Source: Notamacropus eugenii (Eukaryota > Chordata > Mammalia > Diprotodontia > Macropodidae). From it: a stretch of 64,000 nt of DNA. Under the pieces are notes generated by a model. It did not search any database and was not told the origin of the DNA. It saw only the letters and a program-made list of their open reading frames with translations. The stretch spans positions 98,452,857 to 98,516,856 of the forward strand of contig NC_092879.1 of NCBI RefSeq assembly GCF_028372415.1. Direction: 5' to 3'. Shown here piece after piece: positions 1 through 11,889 of this stretch. Within the stretch, counting starts at the first letter, position 1. Every line of letters begins with the position of its first letter. A program made the position numbers and the translations under genes.

Positions 1-19
1 CAAGTAACTGGCTGGGAAA

Positions 20-528
20 ATGCCCACAAAAGGGAAAAAAAATAAGACCATAGAAAGTTATTTTCTTGGGGAACAGGTGTCTCCCCCCATCCTTTCAGAT
101 GAGGAAGAACAAGTCATACTGTCAGAGGAAGTCAAGGGCCCTGCCTCCAAAGGGGACTTAAACTTGGCTCAGGCAATAGAAGACCTTAAAAAACATGTTA
201 GCAGCTTACTAAAGGAGAACCAAAAAAATTCTGAGGAAAATAGCAGCTTTAAAAAGAGGCTAACTCAATTGAAAAAAGAGGTCCAAAAAGCCAACAAGAA
301 AAAGGAGGTTTTTAAAAAGCAGAATTATCCAAATGGAGGAGAAAGTTCAAAAGCTTACTGAACAAACAATTCATTGAAAGAGAGAATTGAGTTCAGGGAA
401 ATGAATGACTATGAGTTAAACCAAGAAGTTAATAAACAAAACCAAAAATTTGAAAAATAGAAGATAAAGTGAAACAACTCATTGGAAAAAACAACTGACC
501 TGGAAAATAGATCCAGGAGAAATAATTT
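20..528 (+). pseudogene. HAL1/L1 ORF1, N-terminal part
   Basis: The ATG at 20 opens a lysine-rich N-terminus followed by a coiled coil with SSLLKENQKN and KKRLTQLKKEVQKA. This is the trimerising region of L1 ORF1p, an RNA-binding chaperone. The open frame ends at 361. The homologous sequence continues in other frames up to the insertion point at 528 and resumes at 2041. The gene is therefore broken both by frame changes and by the nested insertion. It matches the copy beginning at 26158. Confidence 0.8.
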
Positions 529-1261
529 CAATACTTATTTTGCCCTCTGGTTCTAGAATATCAGGGCAGTTTTCCTTGATAATTTCATGAACGATGATGT
601 CTAGGCTCTTCTTTTGATCATGGCTTTCAGGTGGGCCCATAATTTTTAAATTGTCTCCCCTGGATCTATTTTCCAGGTCACTTGTTTTTCCAATGAGATA
701 TTTCACATTATCTTCCATTTTTTCATTCTTTTGGTTTTGTTTTGTGATTTCTTGGTTTCTCATAAAGTCATTAGCCTCCATCTGTTCCACTCTAATTTTG
801 AAAGAACTATTTTCTTCAATGAGCTTTTGGACCTCCTTTTCCATTTGGCTAATTCTGCTTTTTAAAGCATTCTTCTCCTCTTTGGCTTTTTGAACCTCTT
901 TTGCCAATTGAGTTAACCTATTTTTAAAGGTGTTATTTTCTTCAGCATTTTTTTGGGTCTCCTTTAGCAAAGTGTTGACCCGCTTTTCATGCGTTTCTTG
1001 CATCTCTCTCATTTCTCTTCCCAGTTTTTCCTCCACCTCTCTAACTTATGTTTCAAAATCCTTTTTGAGCTCTTCCATGGACTGAGCCCATTGAATATTT
1101 ATTTTGGATGTTTGGGATACAGAAGCCTTGACTTTTATGTCTTTCCCTGATGGTAAGCATTGTTCTTCCTCATCTGAAAGGATGGGAGGAGATGTCTGTT
1201 CACCAAGAAAGTAACCTTCTATAGTCTTATTTTTTTTCCTCTTTTTTGGGCATTTTCCCAA
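529..1261 (-). pseudogene. L1/HAL1 ORF1, 3'-truncated
   Basis: Minus-strand ORF1 of the nested element. The ATG near 1261 begins with MGKCPKKRKKNKTIEGY. The frame breaks near 1040 and the coiled coil continues (LKSRISQMEKEVQKL) into the start of the RRM (NLKIMGPPESHDQKK). It ends after EPEGKISIE, just before the conserved C-terminal domain. It is a LINE protein remnant and not a host gene. Confidence 0.8.
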
Positions 1262-2040
1262 CCAGTTACTTGACTTTTGGGTCCTTGGTCAAGAGTAGGG
1301 TATACTCTGGGGACCTGTAAGATATCAGTTCCTCCAAGGTGGTACAATCAAATGTGTGCTGGTCTGGGTGCAGGGAAGGATTTTTGTGCCCAGAATCTTA
1401 GCAGCATTTCCTTTCCACAGGCACTTGATCTCCAGTTCCACCAAGCTAGCACTGGGGGGGTGGGATTCAGTCAAGCTGCAGGGGCAGGGCCTCCATTCAG
1501 TACGAGACAAAGACCAGCTGCCTCAGGGCATCTACATAGGGCTGAGGTAAAACTCAGCTCTTCAGTGCCCCCAGGGGTTTTTATGATCCAGCTATGGTCT
1601 CAGGCTGCTGTAGGGGCTGCCCTGAGAACTCCTGCCGCCTGCCCGATGTGAAGGCCCTTCTCCCTTCCTGGCCAGCTGAATAAACCCCATCACTGACCTT
1701 TGGCACCTGTGGGTTGAGGGATCTGCGGATCCTCTGTTGCTGTGACTGGGGATTTCAAGACTGGAGATTCCACCCTGGAGGGCTGTTCATGAGCCATGCA
1801 GGCATGGCCAAGGCTGGGCTGAGCTCCTCGCTCCAACCTCCACTTTGCATCTGGTGCAACTGATGTTTCCTGTGGGTCTTTCAGGTCACCCTGGGCTGGA
1901 AATCTCCTCCACTCTGTTGTTCTCCACTTCTGCTGCTCCAAAATTTGTTGAGAGTCCCTCTCTACAGGTGTTTTATGGGCTGTGTGGGGGCAGCCTCCAT
2001 ATGTGTGTCTTTCTACTCCACCATCTTGGCTCCGCCCTCC
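529..2040 (-). mobile_element. Nested L1/HAL1 segment: 5' end complete, 3' end missing
   Basis: A minus-strand insertion flanked by a perfect 17-bp target-site duplication (512-528 and 2041-2057). On the minus strand it starts at 2040 with the L1 5' start (GGAGCCAAGATGG type). It runs through a 5' UTR to about 1261, then the first two thirds of ORF1, and stops abruptly at 529 inside ORF1. There is no poly(A) tail and no 3' UTR. Target-primed reverse transcription normally truncates the 5' end, so a copy with an intact 5' end and lost 3' end is unusual. At the junction, the ORF1 continuation and the target share AAA. Confidence 0.8.
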
Positions 2041-2537
2041 TCCAGGAGAAATAATTTAAAAATTATTGGACTACCTGAAAGCCATGATCAAAAAAAGAGC
2101 CTAGACACTATCTTCCATGAAGTTATCAAGGAAAACTGCACTGATGTTATAGAATCAGAGGGCAAAATGGACATTAAAAGAATTTATCATTCACCTCCTG
2201 AAAGAAACCCAAACAGAGAAACTCCTAGGAATATTGTGGCCAAATTTCAGAGTTCCCAAATCAAGGAGAAAATACTGTAAGCAGCTAGAAAGAAACAATT
2301 TGAGTATTGTGGAAATACAATCAGGATGACACGGGATCTGGCAGCTTCAACATTAAGAGATCAAAGGGCTTGGAGTGGGACATTTCAGAAGTCAAAGGAA
2401 CTGGGACTGAAGCCAAGAATCACCTTTCCAGCAAATCTGAATATAATACTTCAAGGGAAAAAATGGTCATTCAGTGATATAGACAAATTTCAAGATTTCA
2501 TGTTGAGGAAAAGACCAGAACGGTATTTAAAAATTTG
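2041..2537 (+). pseudogene. HAL1 ORF1, RRM and C-terminal part
   Basis: Continuation of the plus-strand ORF1 after the nested insertion. It encodes NLKIIGLPESHDQKK (RRM strand), then SPPERNPNRETPRNIVAKFQ (C-terminal nucleic-acid-binding domain), then AASTLRDQRAWSGTFQKSKE. An in-frame stop at about 2278 separates two open pieces. It aligns with 26650-27147 in the complete copy. Confidence 0.8.
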
Positions 2538-4487
2538 ACTTCCCAAGACAAGAATCAAGAGAAGCATGAAAAGGTAAACAGAAAAGAAAAATCATAAAAG
2601 ACTCTAAAGCTGAACTGCTTACATTGCTACATGGGAAGAAAATATTTTTAACTCAAATTTTTTCTCAGTATTTGGGTAGTTGGAGAGATTGTACATACAC
2701 ACACACATACACATAGATAGATAGAGAGTATAGGGTGTGTTATATCAGAAGAGATGATATACACACACACAAATAAAATAAAATAAAATAAAATAAAAAT
2801 TAAGGGGTGAAGGAGGAAAATTACAGGAAGAGAAAGGGAGTAATGGAATGGGGTAGGCTATAACCCATAAAAGAGATAAGAAAAATCTTATTCAATGGAG
2901 GAGATAAGGGAGAAGGGAAGAGGGGGAAAAATAAAGCTACTCTCCCCACGTGTGGCTAAAGGAGGGAATAACATGCTCACTAAATTTGATATGAAAATTT
3001 ATATACACCACAGGAAAGTAGGAGAGGAGGTGACAAGTGGAGTGAGGGGAATGTTAAAGGGAGGGCAAATGGGAGAAGGGAGTCACTAGAAATAAACACT
3101 TTTGAGAAGGGACAAGGTCAATTGTAGGGGGGAAAATAAGGGGGGATAGGGTATGTCAGAGGACAATATAATTAGTATTACACAAAATAATTACTATGGA
3201 AGTCTTTTGCAAAACAGCACATATTTAGTCTGTATTGAATTGCTTGCTTTCTCAGTGGGGCTGGGGAGGGAGGGGGGAGGGAGAGAAGTTGGAATTCAAA
3301 GTATTAGAAATGAATGTTGAGAATTTTTATTGCATATAATTGGGAAATAAGAACTACAGGGATAGGGGTATGGAAATTCATCTTGCCCTGCAAGAAAAGA
3401 GAGAAGATGGGGATAGGAGAGGGGTGGGGTGTGATGGAGGGGAGGGAACATTGAGGGAAGGAGTAATCAGAATGCAAGGTATTAGGAAATGGGGGGAGGG
3501 GAGTGATGGGGAGAAAAATTGGACATGTTACAAAGTGAGGTAAAAGCAATTAGTATTAAAACAACAGACTGAATTAATTACTGAGAATAAATCAATGACC
3601 TCTTTAGTTTGGAGAAAAGAATTTCAGTCTCAGTTTCCTAGAGGAAGGTAACCTTGGGTAAAATTTGGCATTGATGGAAAAGTCAAGGTTTTAATGGTAA
3701 ATTTGATTTTATGATTGTCATTTAACCAGGACCCAGAACAAGTATAGAAAGACATGTAAGCCACTTAAGACCTGCCTCAAAAGATGTTCCTTAGCCAAAG
3801 TGAAACTATAATCATATTTGAAACCTGGTTATTGGAACTTGCCATTTTTAGATGCTATGGGACTATTAAATGACTGTTCTTCTGAGTCTAACTCCAGGTA
3901 TGGATAGCAAGAAAGGCGATCTGAGCCTCCATAAGCTGATGAGATGCTGGTATGAACTGCATAGGTGATCTCAAGGGAAGGGTGGCAGAGCACCTGTTCA
4001 GCATGGGCTGAGGTGGGATTCTCCTGACTCAATTTCCCCACTGACACCTGGTAGACTTTAAGCCTGACTGAATGGATAATCTAATCCTGCCTGGAATTGA
4101 CATGAAGTTGGGGTGATATTGTATCCCTGCAATGTCCTGACTATTGGTGGCAATTTCCTATAGTCAAAAGGTTTGTAAGCTTAATACCAGATCTATTCAA
4201 TTATAGATGATGGGTAGGGGAACATCTGAGGTTGTCTAAAATTAAGCTGTTAGGCATAGGACTTTAGACCAACAACAATAAGTTATGGTCTTTTTATTCT
4301 TAGTAATACCATGGAGACAATTAGGCGAAGAGCTTGTGAAGTTAGCAACATAAATATTATCTGTGTCTCAGTTGGCTAATGTTTCTTGTGTGGTCCATAT
4401 TGTAAATGCTTTAAAAAGATGTATCACCTGACCAAAAGTTGGAATTGTTTTATCTGTTATAAACTGTGTTAAAAAAAAAATAAAAGT
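2538..4487 (+). other. HAL1 3' UTR, no host gene
   Basis: A non-coding 3' region of the element. It has a short CA/TA repeat near 2700-2790, then strongly purine-rich G/A blocks (about 2820-3540), then a more mixed terminal section ending in A-rich sequence near 4471-4485. Open frames here are artefacts of the G/A-rich composition. I see no gene. Confidence 0.7.
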
Positions 4488-5030
4488 TAATTTAATGGCA
4501 AAAAAAGAGAAAATTCCAAGCTCTCCAGATTTCCCCAACAAATAAGACAAAATAGTGCCACAGGGCAAACGTAGAGAGGTTAGAAATAAACAAGAGTTGG
4601 GCAGAACAGTGGTGCTCCTGGGAGAACATTGGAAGAAAAGTTCCAGTACTGAGGTTTGGTTCCTGTGAAGTAGAAAACCCTCCAGGTCTATTCCACTGAA
4701 ACAGCATCCTAGGGTTAGCTGGGTTGGTAGGAAGCCTCAGCCCCAGCCTCTGAGGGTGGAGGAAGACTGAGGGGACCTCTGCTGATAAGGGATACCACAT
4801 GCAGCTGTGCTGCTGAAATGCGGCCCTGGGTGAGAAGGAACCAGCACACACCTGGTGAGCGAAGAAATGAAGTGAGGATGTCTCTGGCTGACTCCACTTT
4901 CAGGAGGATGGAGTTCTATGTTTTGGTTCCAGGTCAGAGAGGAGACCTAAGAAAGACCTGAGACCAGAAACACCAGACCCCATACCCCGGGACTACAGGT
5001 GATTACAACAAATTGCTATAATTTTTTTTA

Positions 5031-5660
5031 GTGAGCAGACAAAAGAGAAAAAGTCCAACCACAGGAAGTTACTATGGGAATAGAGAAGACCAGGGTTCAT
5101 CTTCAGAGGAGGACACTGAAGCAAAAAAAGCCCCTCCTACTCCAAAGAGCAACGTCAAATGGTCACCCACCCAAAAGGAATTTATACAAGAACTCAAAAA
5201 ATATTTAAAAATCAAATCAGAGAGACTGAAGAAATTTTTTAAAAAAGAACAATGAAGGGAGGGGAGAGATGGGGAGAAAATTTGGAACTCACAATTTTGT
5301 GGAGATGAATGTTGAAAACTAAAAATAATTAAATTTTTAAAAAAAGAAAAGAAAAAAATAAAAATAAAAAAGAACAATTCAAGGAAAACAAGAAGATTAT
5401 GAAAAGAAAGTTAACCAACTGGAAAAGGAGATCTAGAATATTTTATTGCAGATCTGGAACCTTAAGGAAGAAAATGACTCCCTGAAAATTAGAATTGGAC
5501 AAGGAAACGACCAAGAAATAATAAAATATAAAGAATAAAAAAATAGAAGAGAATATGAAACATCTCACAACAAAAACAATTGATCTGGAGAGCAGATCAA
5601 GAAGAGAAAATATAATAATTGTACTACCTAAAAGCTACAACAAAAAAAATCTTGAACGAT
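5031..5660 (+). pseudogene. ORF1 of the older L1/HAL1 element, first part
   Basis: The ORF from 5031 encodes a basic, acidic-patch-containing N-terminus (SSSEEDTEAKKAPPTPKSN) and the start of a coiled coil. It is interrupted at 5254 by a small LINE insertion and resumes at 5366 in broken frames, with a coiled coil then an RRM-like start. Homology stops at the HAL1 insertion near 5670 and restarts after 8434. Function and family are inferred from layout and resemblance to L1 ORF1p. Confidence 0.6.
5254..5365 (+). mobile_element. 112-bp 5'-truncated LINE 3' end
   Basis: Only the last 112 bp of an L1/HAL1-type 3' UTR plus A-rich tail. It carries the recurrent motif GTGGAGATGAATGTTGAAAA. It is flanked by a 13-bp direct repeat, AAAAAAGAACAAT, at 5241-5253 and 5366-5378. 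It interrupts ORF1 of the older element, so it is the younger insertion. Confidence 0.85.
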
Positions 5661-5671
5661 AGTACAGAAAT

Positions 5672-8434
5672 AATTTTTTATAACTTATTTTTAGTTTTCA
5701 ACATTCATTTCCACAAGATTTTGAGTTCCAAATTTTCTCCCCATCTCTTCCCTCCCCCCACCCCCAGTCAGCATGCATTCTGATTACCTCTTCCCCCAAT
5801 CTGCCTTCCCTTCTATCACACCCCTCCCTTCCCTTATCCCCATCTTCTTTCTTTTCTTCTAGGGCAAGACAGATGTCTATTCCCCATTACCTGTATTTCT
5901 TATTTCCCAGTTGCATGCAAAAACAATTCTCAACATTCATTCCTAAAACTTTGAGTTCCAACTTCTCTCCCTTCCTCCCTCCCCACCCATCCCCACTAAG
6001 AAGGCAAGCAATTCAATATAGGCCATATATGTGCAGTTTTGCAAAAGACTTACATAATAAGTCATGCTGTATAAGACTAACTACATCTCCCTCCATACTA
6101 TCCTGCTCCCAATTATTCTGTTCTCTCTTTAGACCTTGTCCTTCCCCTAACATGTTTACTACTAATTACTCCCTTCCCTCATTTGCCTGTCCTTCCATCA
6201 TATCCCCCACAACACTTATCCCCTTCTCCCCTACTTTCCTGTAGAGTAAGATAGATTTTCATACCAAATTGAGTGTGAATGTTATTCCCTCCTTAAGCCA
6301 AATCCTTTCCCTCTCCATTGGAAAAGCTTTTTCTTGCTTCTTTTATGAGAGATAATTCACCCCATTGCATTTCTCCCTTTCTTCTCCCAATATATTCCTC
6401 TCTCACCCCTTGATTTTATTTTTTAGATATCATCCCTTCCTATTCTATTCATCCTGTGCCCTCTGTCTATATGTGTGTATAATCCCTTCAACTATCCAAA
6501 TACTGAGAAAAGTCTCAAGAGTTACAAATATTATCTTTCCATGTAGGAATGTAAATAGTTCAACTTTAGTAAGTCCCTTATGATTTCTCTTTCCTGTTCA
6601 CCTTTTCATGCTTCTCTTTATTCTTCTGTTTGAAAGTCAAATTTTCTATTGAGCTCTGCCCTTTTCATCAAGAATGCTTGAAAGTCCTCTATTCCATTGA
6701 ATTACCATTTTTCCCCTGAAGTATTATACTCAGTTTTGCTGGGTAGGTGATTCTTGGTTTTAATCCTAGTTCCTTTGACTTCTAGAATATCATATTCCAA
6801 GCCCTTTGATCCCTTAATGTAGAAACTGCTAGATCTTGTATTATCCTGTTGTATTTCCACAATATTCAAAATGTTTCTTTCTGGCTGCTTGCAATATTTT
6901 CTCCTTGACTTGGGAAATCTGGAATTTAGCTAAAATATTCCTAGGAGTTTTTCTTTTTGGATCTCTTTCAGGAGGTGACTGGTGGATTCTTTCAATATTT
7001 ATTTTACCTTCTGGTTCTAGAATATCAGGGCAGTTTTCCTTGATAATTTCATGAAAGACGATGTCTAGGCTCTCTTTTTGATCATGACTTTCAAGTAGTT
7101 TCATAATTTTTAAATTGTCTCTCCTGGATCTATTTTCCAGGTCACTTGTTTTTCCAATGAGATATTTCACATTAACTTCTATTTTTTCATTCTTTTGATT
7201 TTGTTTTATACTTTCTTGGCTTCTCATAAAGTCATTAGTTTTCATCTGCTCCATTCTAATTTTGAAAGAACTATTTTCTTCAGTGACCTTTTGAACCTCC
7301 TTTTCCATTTGGCTAATTCTGCTTTTTAAAACATTCTTCTCATTGGCTTTTTGGACCTCTTTTGCCATTTGGGTTAGTCTATTTTTAAAGGTGTTATTTC
7401 CTTCAGCATTTTTGGGGTCTCCTTTAGCAAGCTGTTGACTCATTTTTCATGATTTTCTTGCATGGCTCTCATTTCTCTTCCCAATTTTTCCTCTACCTCT
7501 TTTACTTGATTTTCAAAATCCTTTCTGAGCTCTTCCATGGCCTGGGTCCACTGAATATTTATTTTGGGGGTTTTGGATGCAGAAGCCTTGACTTTTATGT
7601 TTTCCACTGATGGTATGCATTGTTCTTCCTCATTCAAAAGGATGGAAGAAAATATCTGTTCACCAAGAAAGTAACCTTCTATAGTCTTATTTTTTCCCCT
7701 TTTTGGGGAATTTTCCCAGCCAGTTACTTGATTTTGAGTCCTTTGTCAAGTGAAGGGTATACTCCAGCAACCTGTAAGTTCTCAGTTCCTCCAAGGTGGC
7801 ACAATCAAGGGAAAGGAACTTCCTCCTTTCCTGGCCTGTGCTCTGGTCCAGGAGCAACCATAAACTTTTCTGCCCAGGACCTGCAAGTGGAATTCCCTCC
7901 CCAGAGCCTCCACTAGCTCCACCAAGCCAGTGCTCCTCCTCACCTCAGGACCAACACTCAGGGTTGAGATCCAGATCAGCAGCTCTATTCCCCCAGGGTT
8001 TTTTAGCCCAAGGTCTCCAAAAATGGACCTGCACTGTCTGCGGCCGAGACCAGACTGCCTTCCCTTCTCACCCAGGTGAAAGAGATTTTTCACTGACCTT
8101 TGAAACTGTCTTTGGTGTTTGTGGGCTGAGGAATCTGGGAACCATAGCAGTGGCTGAGGATTCCATCCCCTGAGGCCTGCTCCAGTCCTGTCCCTACCAC
8201 ACTGCAGCCAAGGCTGGGCTGCACTCCACAGGCTGAGCTCTGCTACAAGCCCAGTGCGATAGACCTTTCCTATTAGCCTTCCAGGCTGTCTTGGGGTGGA
8301 AATCTCTTTCACTCTGTTGTTTTGTGGCTTCTGCTACTCTCAAATTTGTTTAGAGTCATTTTTTACATTTTATGGGCTGTGGGGGGACAGATTCTACAGG
8401 TCCATCCTTCTAATCCACCATCTTGGCTTCACCC
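5672..8434 (-). mobile_element. Full-length HAL1-like element, minus strand
   Basis: Read on the minus strand it has the L1-type 5' start with an AAGATGG motif near 8420, a 5' UTR to about 7718, ORF1 (about 7717-6790) and a 3' UTR ending near 5672 in the same terminal sequence as other copies in the window. There is no ORF2. It splits ORF1 of the older plus-strand element. Boundaries are accurate to about 10 bp because both flanks are A/T-rich and no clean target duplication was found. Confidence 0.75.
6790..7717 (-). pseudogene. HAL1 ORF1, minus strand
   Basis: ORF1 remnant with coiled coil (LKSRISQMEKEVQKVTEEN), RRM (NLKIMKLLESHDQK) and C-terminal domain (SPPERDPKRKTPRNILAK). Where related copies have the ATG, this copy reads ATT, so the start codon is lost. 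Frame changes separate the N-terminal part (to about 7440) from a 200-residue open stretch (7443-6841). Confidence 0.8.
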
Positions 8435-8439
8435 CCTAA

Positions 8440-8935
8440 AATAAAAAAAAATTTTTTTTAATTGTCTTGAAGTGTTAGAATAAGAGGGAAAAGTAGAAAT
8501 AGGAAAAAGTACATCTATTACCACCTGAAAGAGATACTATGAGGAAAATCTACAGGAATTTCATAGCTAAATTCCAAAACCCCTAGCTCAAGGAAAAAAT
8601 ACTATGAGAAACAAGAAAAAAATTCAAATATGGCAGTCACAATTAGAATCACATAAGACCTAGCAGCAGTCACGCTAAAAGACTACAGGTCTTAGAACAC
8701 AATATAAGGAAAAGCAAAAGAACTGGAGTTGTGGCTGAAAATTTCATACCCAGCAAAGTTAAACATAATCCTGAATTTTTTTTAAAAAAGTACATATTTA
8801 ATGAATTGCCAGACTTTCAGGATTTTATTGCAAAAATATCTGAACTTAATAGAAAATTTGCCATACAAGATTCAAGAGATATGTGAGGTAAACATGAAAG
8901 AATGCTTAAAAGGGACTCAATAAGGACAGACTATT
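8440..8935 (+). pseudogene. ORF1 of the older element, C-terminal part
   Basis: Sequence after the HAL1 insertion continues the older element's ORF1 in broken frames. Segments resemble the conserved LINE ORF1 C-terminal domain (proline and glutamate before a basic stretch, then a K-E-L-x-L-x-x-K-I pattern) at about 8520-8780. No long frame remains. Confidence 0.5.
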
Positions 8936-10375
8936 TACTTCTTATATCAGAAAATATAAACTGTATGTCTAAGAATGTAACTAGGAATTGGGTAGTTTGA
9001 AAGAAAGATTAGGCTACAGTTGAGTATGATGGGATTATAAAAACTATCATCTAAGAAAAGCAGAAAAGAGTAATTATCTTACACAAATGAGGTATGAGAA
9101 GAAGAAATGATACAGAGGAATTAGATGGGGGAGGAGGGCTGGTCGTTCTGGAACCCTACTTTCATCGGGAATGGGTTAAAGAGAGAACAATGCAGACATA
9201 TCTTAAAGGGCATAAAAGTTTAAATTCACAATGAAATGAAAGGCTAATGGGATAGGGAGGGGAGAGGGATTTTTAGAGTGAACTCTACTCACATGAGATA
9301 TGAGTTAAAGGGAGAATGATATAGATATTTAGAAGAGAATAAAAGTCTTCTAGATTTATAAAGAAATAAGAGGGTAAGGAAACAGGATAGGGGATATAGA
9401 AGGATGTCTAGATTAATGGGAATGGGATAAAAAGGAACTACATGTATATTTGAAAGGCTATAAAAGTCTTCTAAATTCAGATAGAAATAAGAGGGTAAGG
9501 GGAGAAGGTGGGGAGGAAAGGAGAGGATAAGGGAGGGATCCATGGGAGGGGCACAGTAAGTAATAAGAGGGCAAGTTAGTGGTTAGAAGTAAAATAGAGG
9601 AATTAGGATGGATACGAAATAAGAGTGACACACACAATAGAAAGGTCAGAGTAGAATTTATTAAGAAAAAATCAGGGGTAGAAATCATGATCTGAAACAA
9701 AGTTAAAGTTAAAATAGATTTGATCAAAAGGCGAAAATAGGAAAACCACACCATAGGTCAGCCATATTAATCAATACTGTTTTAGACTATTTAAAATAAC
9801 TAAACAGCATAAAGTTGGATTATTATTGTGATGTAGGAAATGACAGCTGGGTGAACTGATAGGGAAACGTTGGACTTATCAAGGAAGAAGTTATCCGTCC
9901 TCAGAGAAACAGACAACAAACAAATATAATACAGTCGTACATAGATGCATATGAATGTATATATGTGTATGAAAATATCTATGCGTTTCTACGTATGCAT
10001 AAGTATATATGTGTGTGTCTATACATGTACACATGTATGTGTATATGTATATGAATGTGTATGTGTGTTCAAGCTTAATTGTAGCCTTCTTGGGGAAGGG
10101 AAGGGAATAAGGGAGGGGGAAAGAATGAAGTAAAAAGTGCACAGCAGAGAACAAAATAAAATCTACAAGGAAGTAAAGAAAATATGGACAGCTCTCAACA
10201 CAATGGAGTGTTTACTCTATAGGTTTCCTTGAACTGGACATTTATTTTTTTATATTTCTTATCCTTGCTTATGTTCTGCTGTGCACATGGCAATATTTTT
10301 CCTTTTCTTATTTTGCACTTAAGTTTCTTTTTTCCTTATTTTTTGTGTAAGTTTAAAATAAAAAATTTGCCAAAA
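8936..10375 (+). other. 3' region of the older LINE, no host gene
   Basis: A/G-rich non-coding sequence. A motif with 'gggagaatgatatagatatttagaa' character (split here as a degenerate 150-bp repeat) recurs about every 130-150 bp between 9100 and 9500. A TATG/TGTG-rich stretch lies at about 9935-10070. It ends at an A-run near 10380. No host gene seen. Confidence 0.5.
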
Positions 10376-11189
10376 AAAAAACAATGAAAAAGAGAATAAG
10401 AGCAGAAGAAAATGGAGAAAATCTCAGAAGGAGGCAGTGACTTTGAGGGGGCCTGGTAAGCCTTCTCTCAGGAGGTGGGTTTTAGTGGGGACTGGAAGGA
10501 AACCAGGGAAGCAGGAGGCAGAGGGGAATGGGGGAGAGCATCCCAGGTGGGGAAGCAGTCAGTGAAAGTGTCCAGAGCTCGGGAGGGAGAATCTTGTGGT
10601 TTTTACAATAGTACAAGGGTGAGGGCATCCAGTGGCCCAGGGTGCATGGTCCAAGGTGGTCAGCATTATAATCAGGTCCCACTCTTCCAACCTAGCCATT
10701 TCTTACTTCTCCTATTTCCCACTGCTCTGCTAAGCAAGGAATTCTGTCCCTGTCATTCTCTTCCTTCAGTGTGCTGAGGGCACTGACCTCTCTGCCTCAC
10801 AAGCCATGGCTCACTCTCCCCTGGGTCTCCAATCTTTACATTATTTTTTCACCAGAGACGCTCCTTCCTTGACTGCTTCTGGGATTAAAGTTACAAGACA
10901 GAAAAAAGACAGGAGGCATGGGAGTCTCTTGGAGGATCTTGCCTTGAAATGAGCCGCAAATACCTCTGGGCATTTGGGACAGTATTTGGGCAGCACAACC
11001 TATCCACCTCATAGCCACCCCTCTTATACAAACACTGGCCACCTGTCATCTGGGCCATCTCAAAGGCCTCCTCACTTGGTCTTTCAGACAACGGGCCCGC
11101 CCCCTCCAACTCAGCCTTTGCCAATAGTTAATAATAGGTAATAACACTCCTTCCTCTCCTCTGAGACTAGTCCTATCTCCTGCTCAAAT

Positions 11190-11565
11190 ACCTTCAGTCT
11201 ATTTCATCCTGATGGGCTGGTGAGCCAGTCTCTTGAGCCTGGCATTGAAGGCTCTCCACCAACTGCACCCACGCTGTCCTGCTATAGCCTGAGGCCTTCT
11301 CCTCCCTGCGTTTCCAGGTGCTCCTTTGCTTTCATCCTCCTCTGGTCTCTCTCCTGATCTGTGCATTTGTATGGGCTCTCTGTCCTCCAGGATGGTAATA
11401 TCCATCTGCCTCATCACAACCTGCTAAAACCTCCCTTTTCCTAGGGCCAAGTCAGGTATCACCTCCAAGAAGCCTTCCCTGCTTCCCCCCCAATCTGAAC
11501 CTCTTCTCTCCCTCCTCTCTTTGGATCTCTCCTTCACCTTGTCACATTCTTTCTTGTATCCTCCT

Positions 11566-11613
<48 letters not shown>

Positions 11614-11740
11614 TTATTCCCCCTCCAAAAAGAGTCTGAGAACAGCCTGAGGGCAGAGACTCTCCTAGTAAAACTCTGTGCCTACAACAAAGCAGGGGCT
11701 CAGTCACTGTTGGCCCAATGCACAGGCACAAAATGCTAAG
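11190..11740 (+). mobile_element. L2-like LINE 3' end
   Basis: Pyrimidine-rich sequence with the typical 3' features of amniote L2: CCTCCAAGAAGCCTTCC, a later CTGAGGGCAGAGACT, and GCAGGGGCTCAGTCA near the end. A GT microsatellite interrupts it. Homologous copies lie in units B and C, where an L1 splits them. Confidence 0.5.
11567..11612 (+). repeat. (GT)n microsatellite
   Basis: About 23 uninterrupted GT dinucleotides inside the L2-like fragment of unit A. It is absent from the corresponding position in units B and C (about 21650 and 30540), so it expanded after duplication or collapsed in the others. Confidence 0.95.
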
Positions 11741-11889
11741 ATGAGACTGCTGGGTCTGGGCCACTTTTGGGCTCAGCTCCCTGCCTTTCATTGGCACCAA
11801 GCTCCAAGTGACCCTCAGAAAGAATGCCAGGAAGCCAAGGACAGTGGTGTTTCCTTCTTAATAGCACCTTCTTTTCTCCAGTGTTGAAT

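Larger units (their letters stand above)
1..4487 (+). mobile_element. HAL1-like ORF1-only LINE, 5' part off window
   Basis: An L1-derived element in plus orientation that contains ORF1 followed directly by a purine-rich 3' UTR and an A-rich tail near 4471-4485. No endonuclease or reverse transcriptase ORF is present. The order and sequence match the complete copy at 25501-29045 closely, for example 3100-4480 against 27650-29040. Its 5' UTR lies before base 1, since the ORF1 start is at base 20. It is split by a minus-strand insertion at 529-2040. The HAL1 (half-L1) label rests on the ORF1-without-ORF2 layout known from mammals; the exact subfamily is not determined. Confidence 0.8.
4488..10375 (+). 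mobile_element. Older L1/HAL1-family element with nested insertions
   Basis: A second, more diverged ORF1-bearing element in plus orientation. It has a GC-richer 5' UTR-like part (4488-5030), ORF1 (5031-5660, resuming at about 8440-8935) and a long A/G-rich 3' region ending with an A-run at 10372-10381. Its ORF1 N-terminus differs from the neighbouring HAL1 copies (MSRQKRKSPTTGSYYG start), so it is a different subfamily. It is interrupted by a 112-bp LINE 3' end at 5254 and by a full HAL1-like copy at about 5672-8434. No ORF2 is visible. The 5' limit is inferred from the end of the preceding element. Confidence 0.6.
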
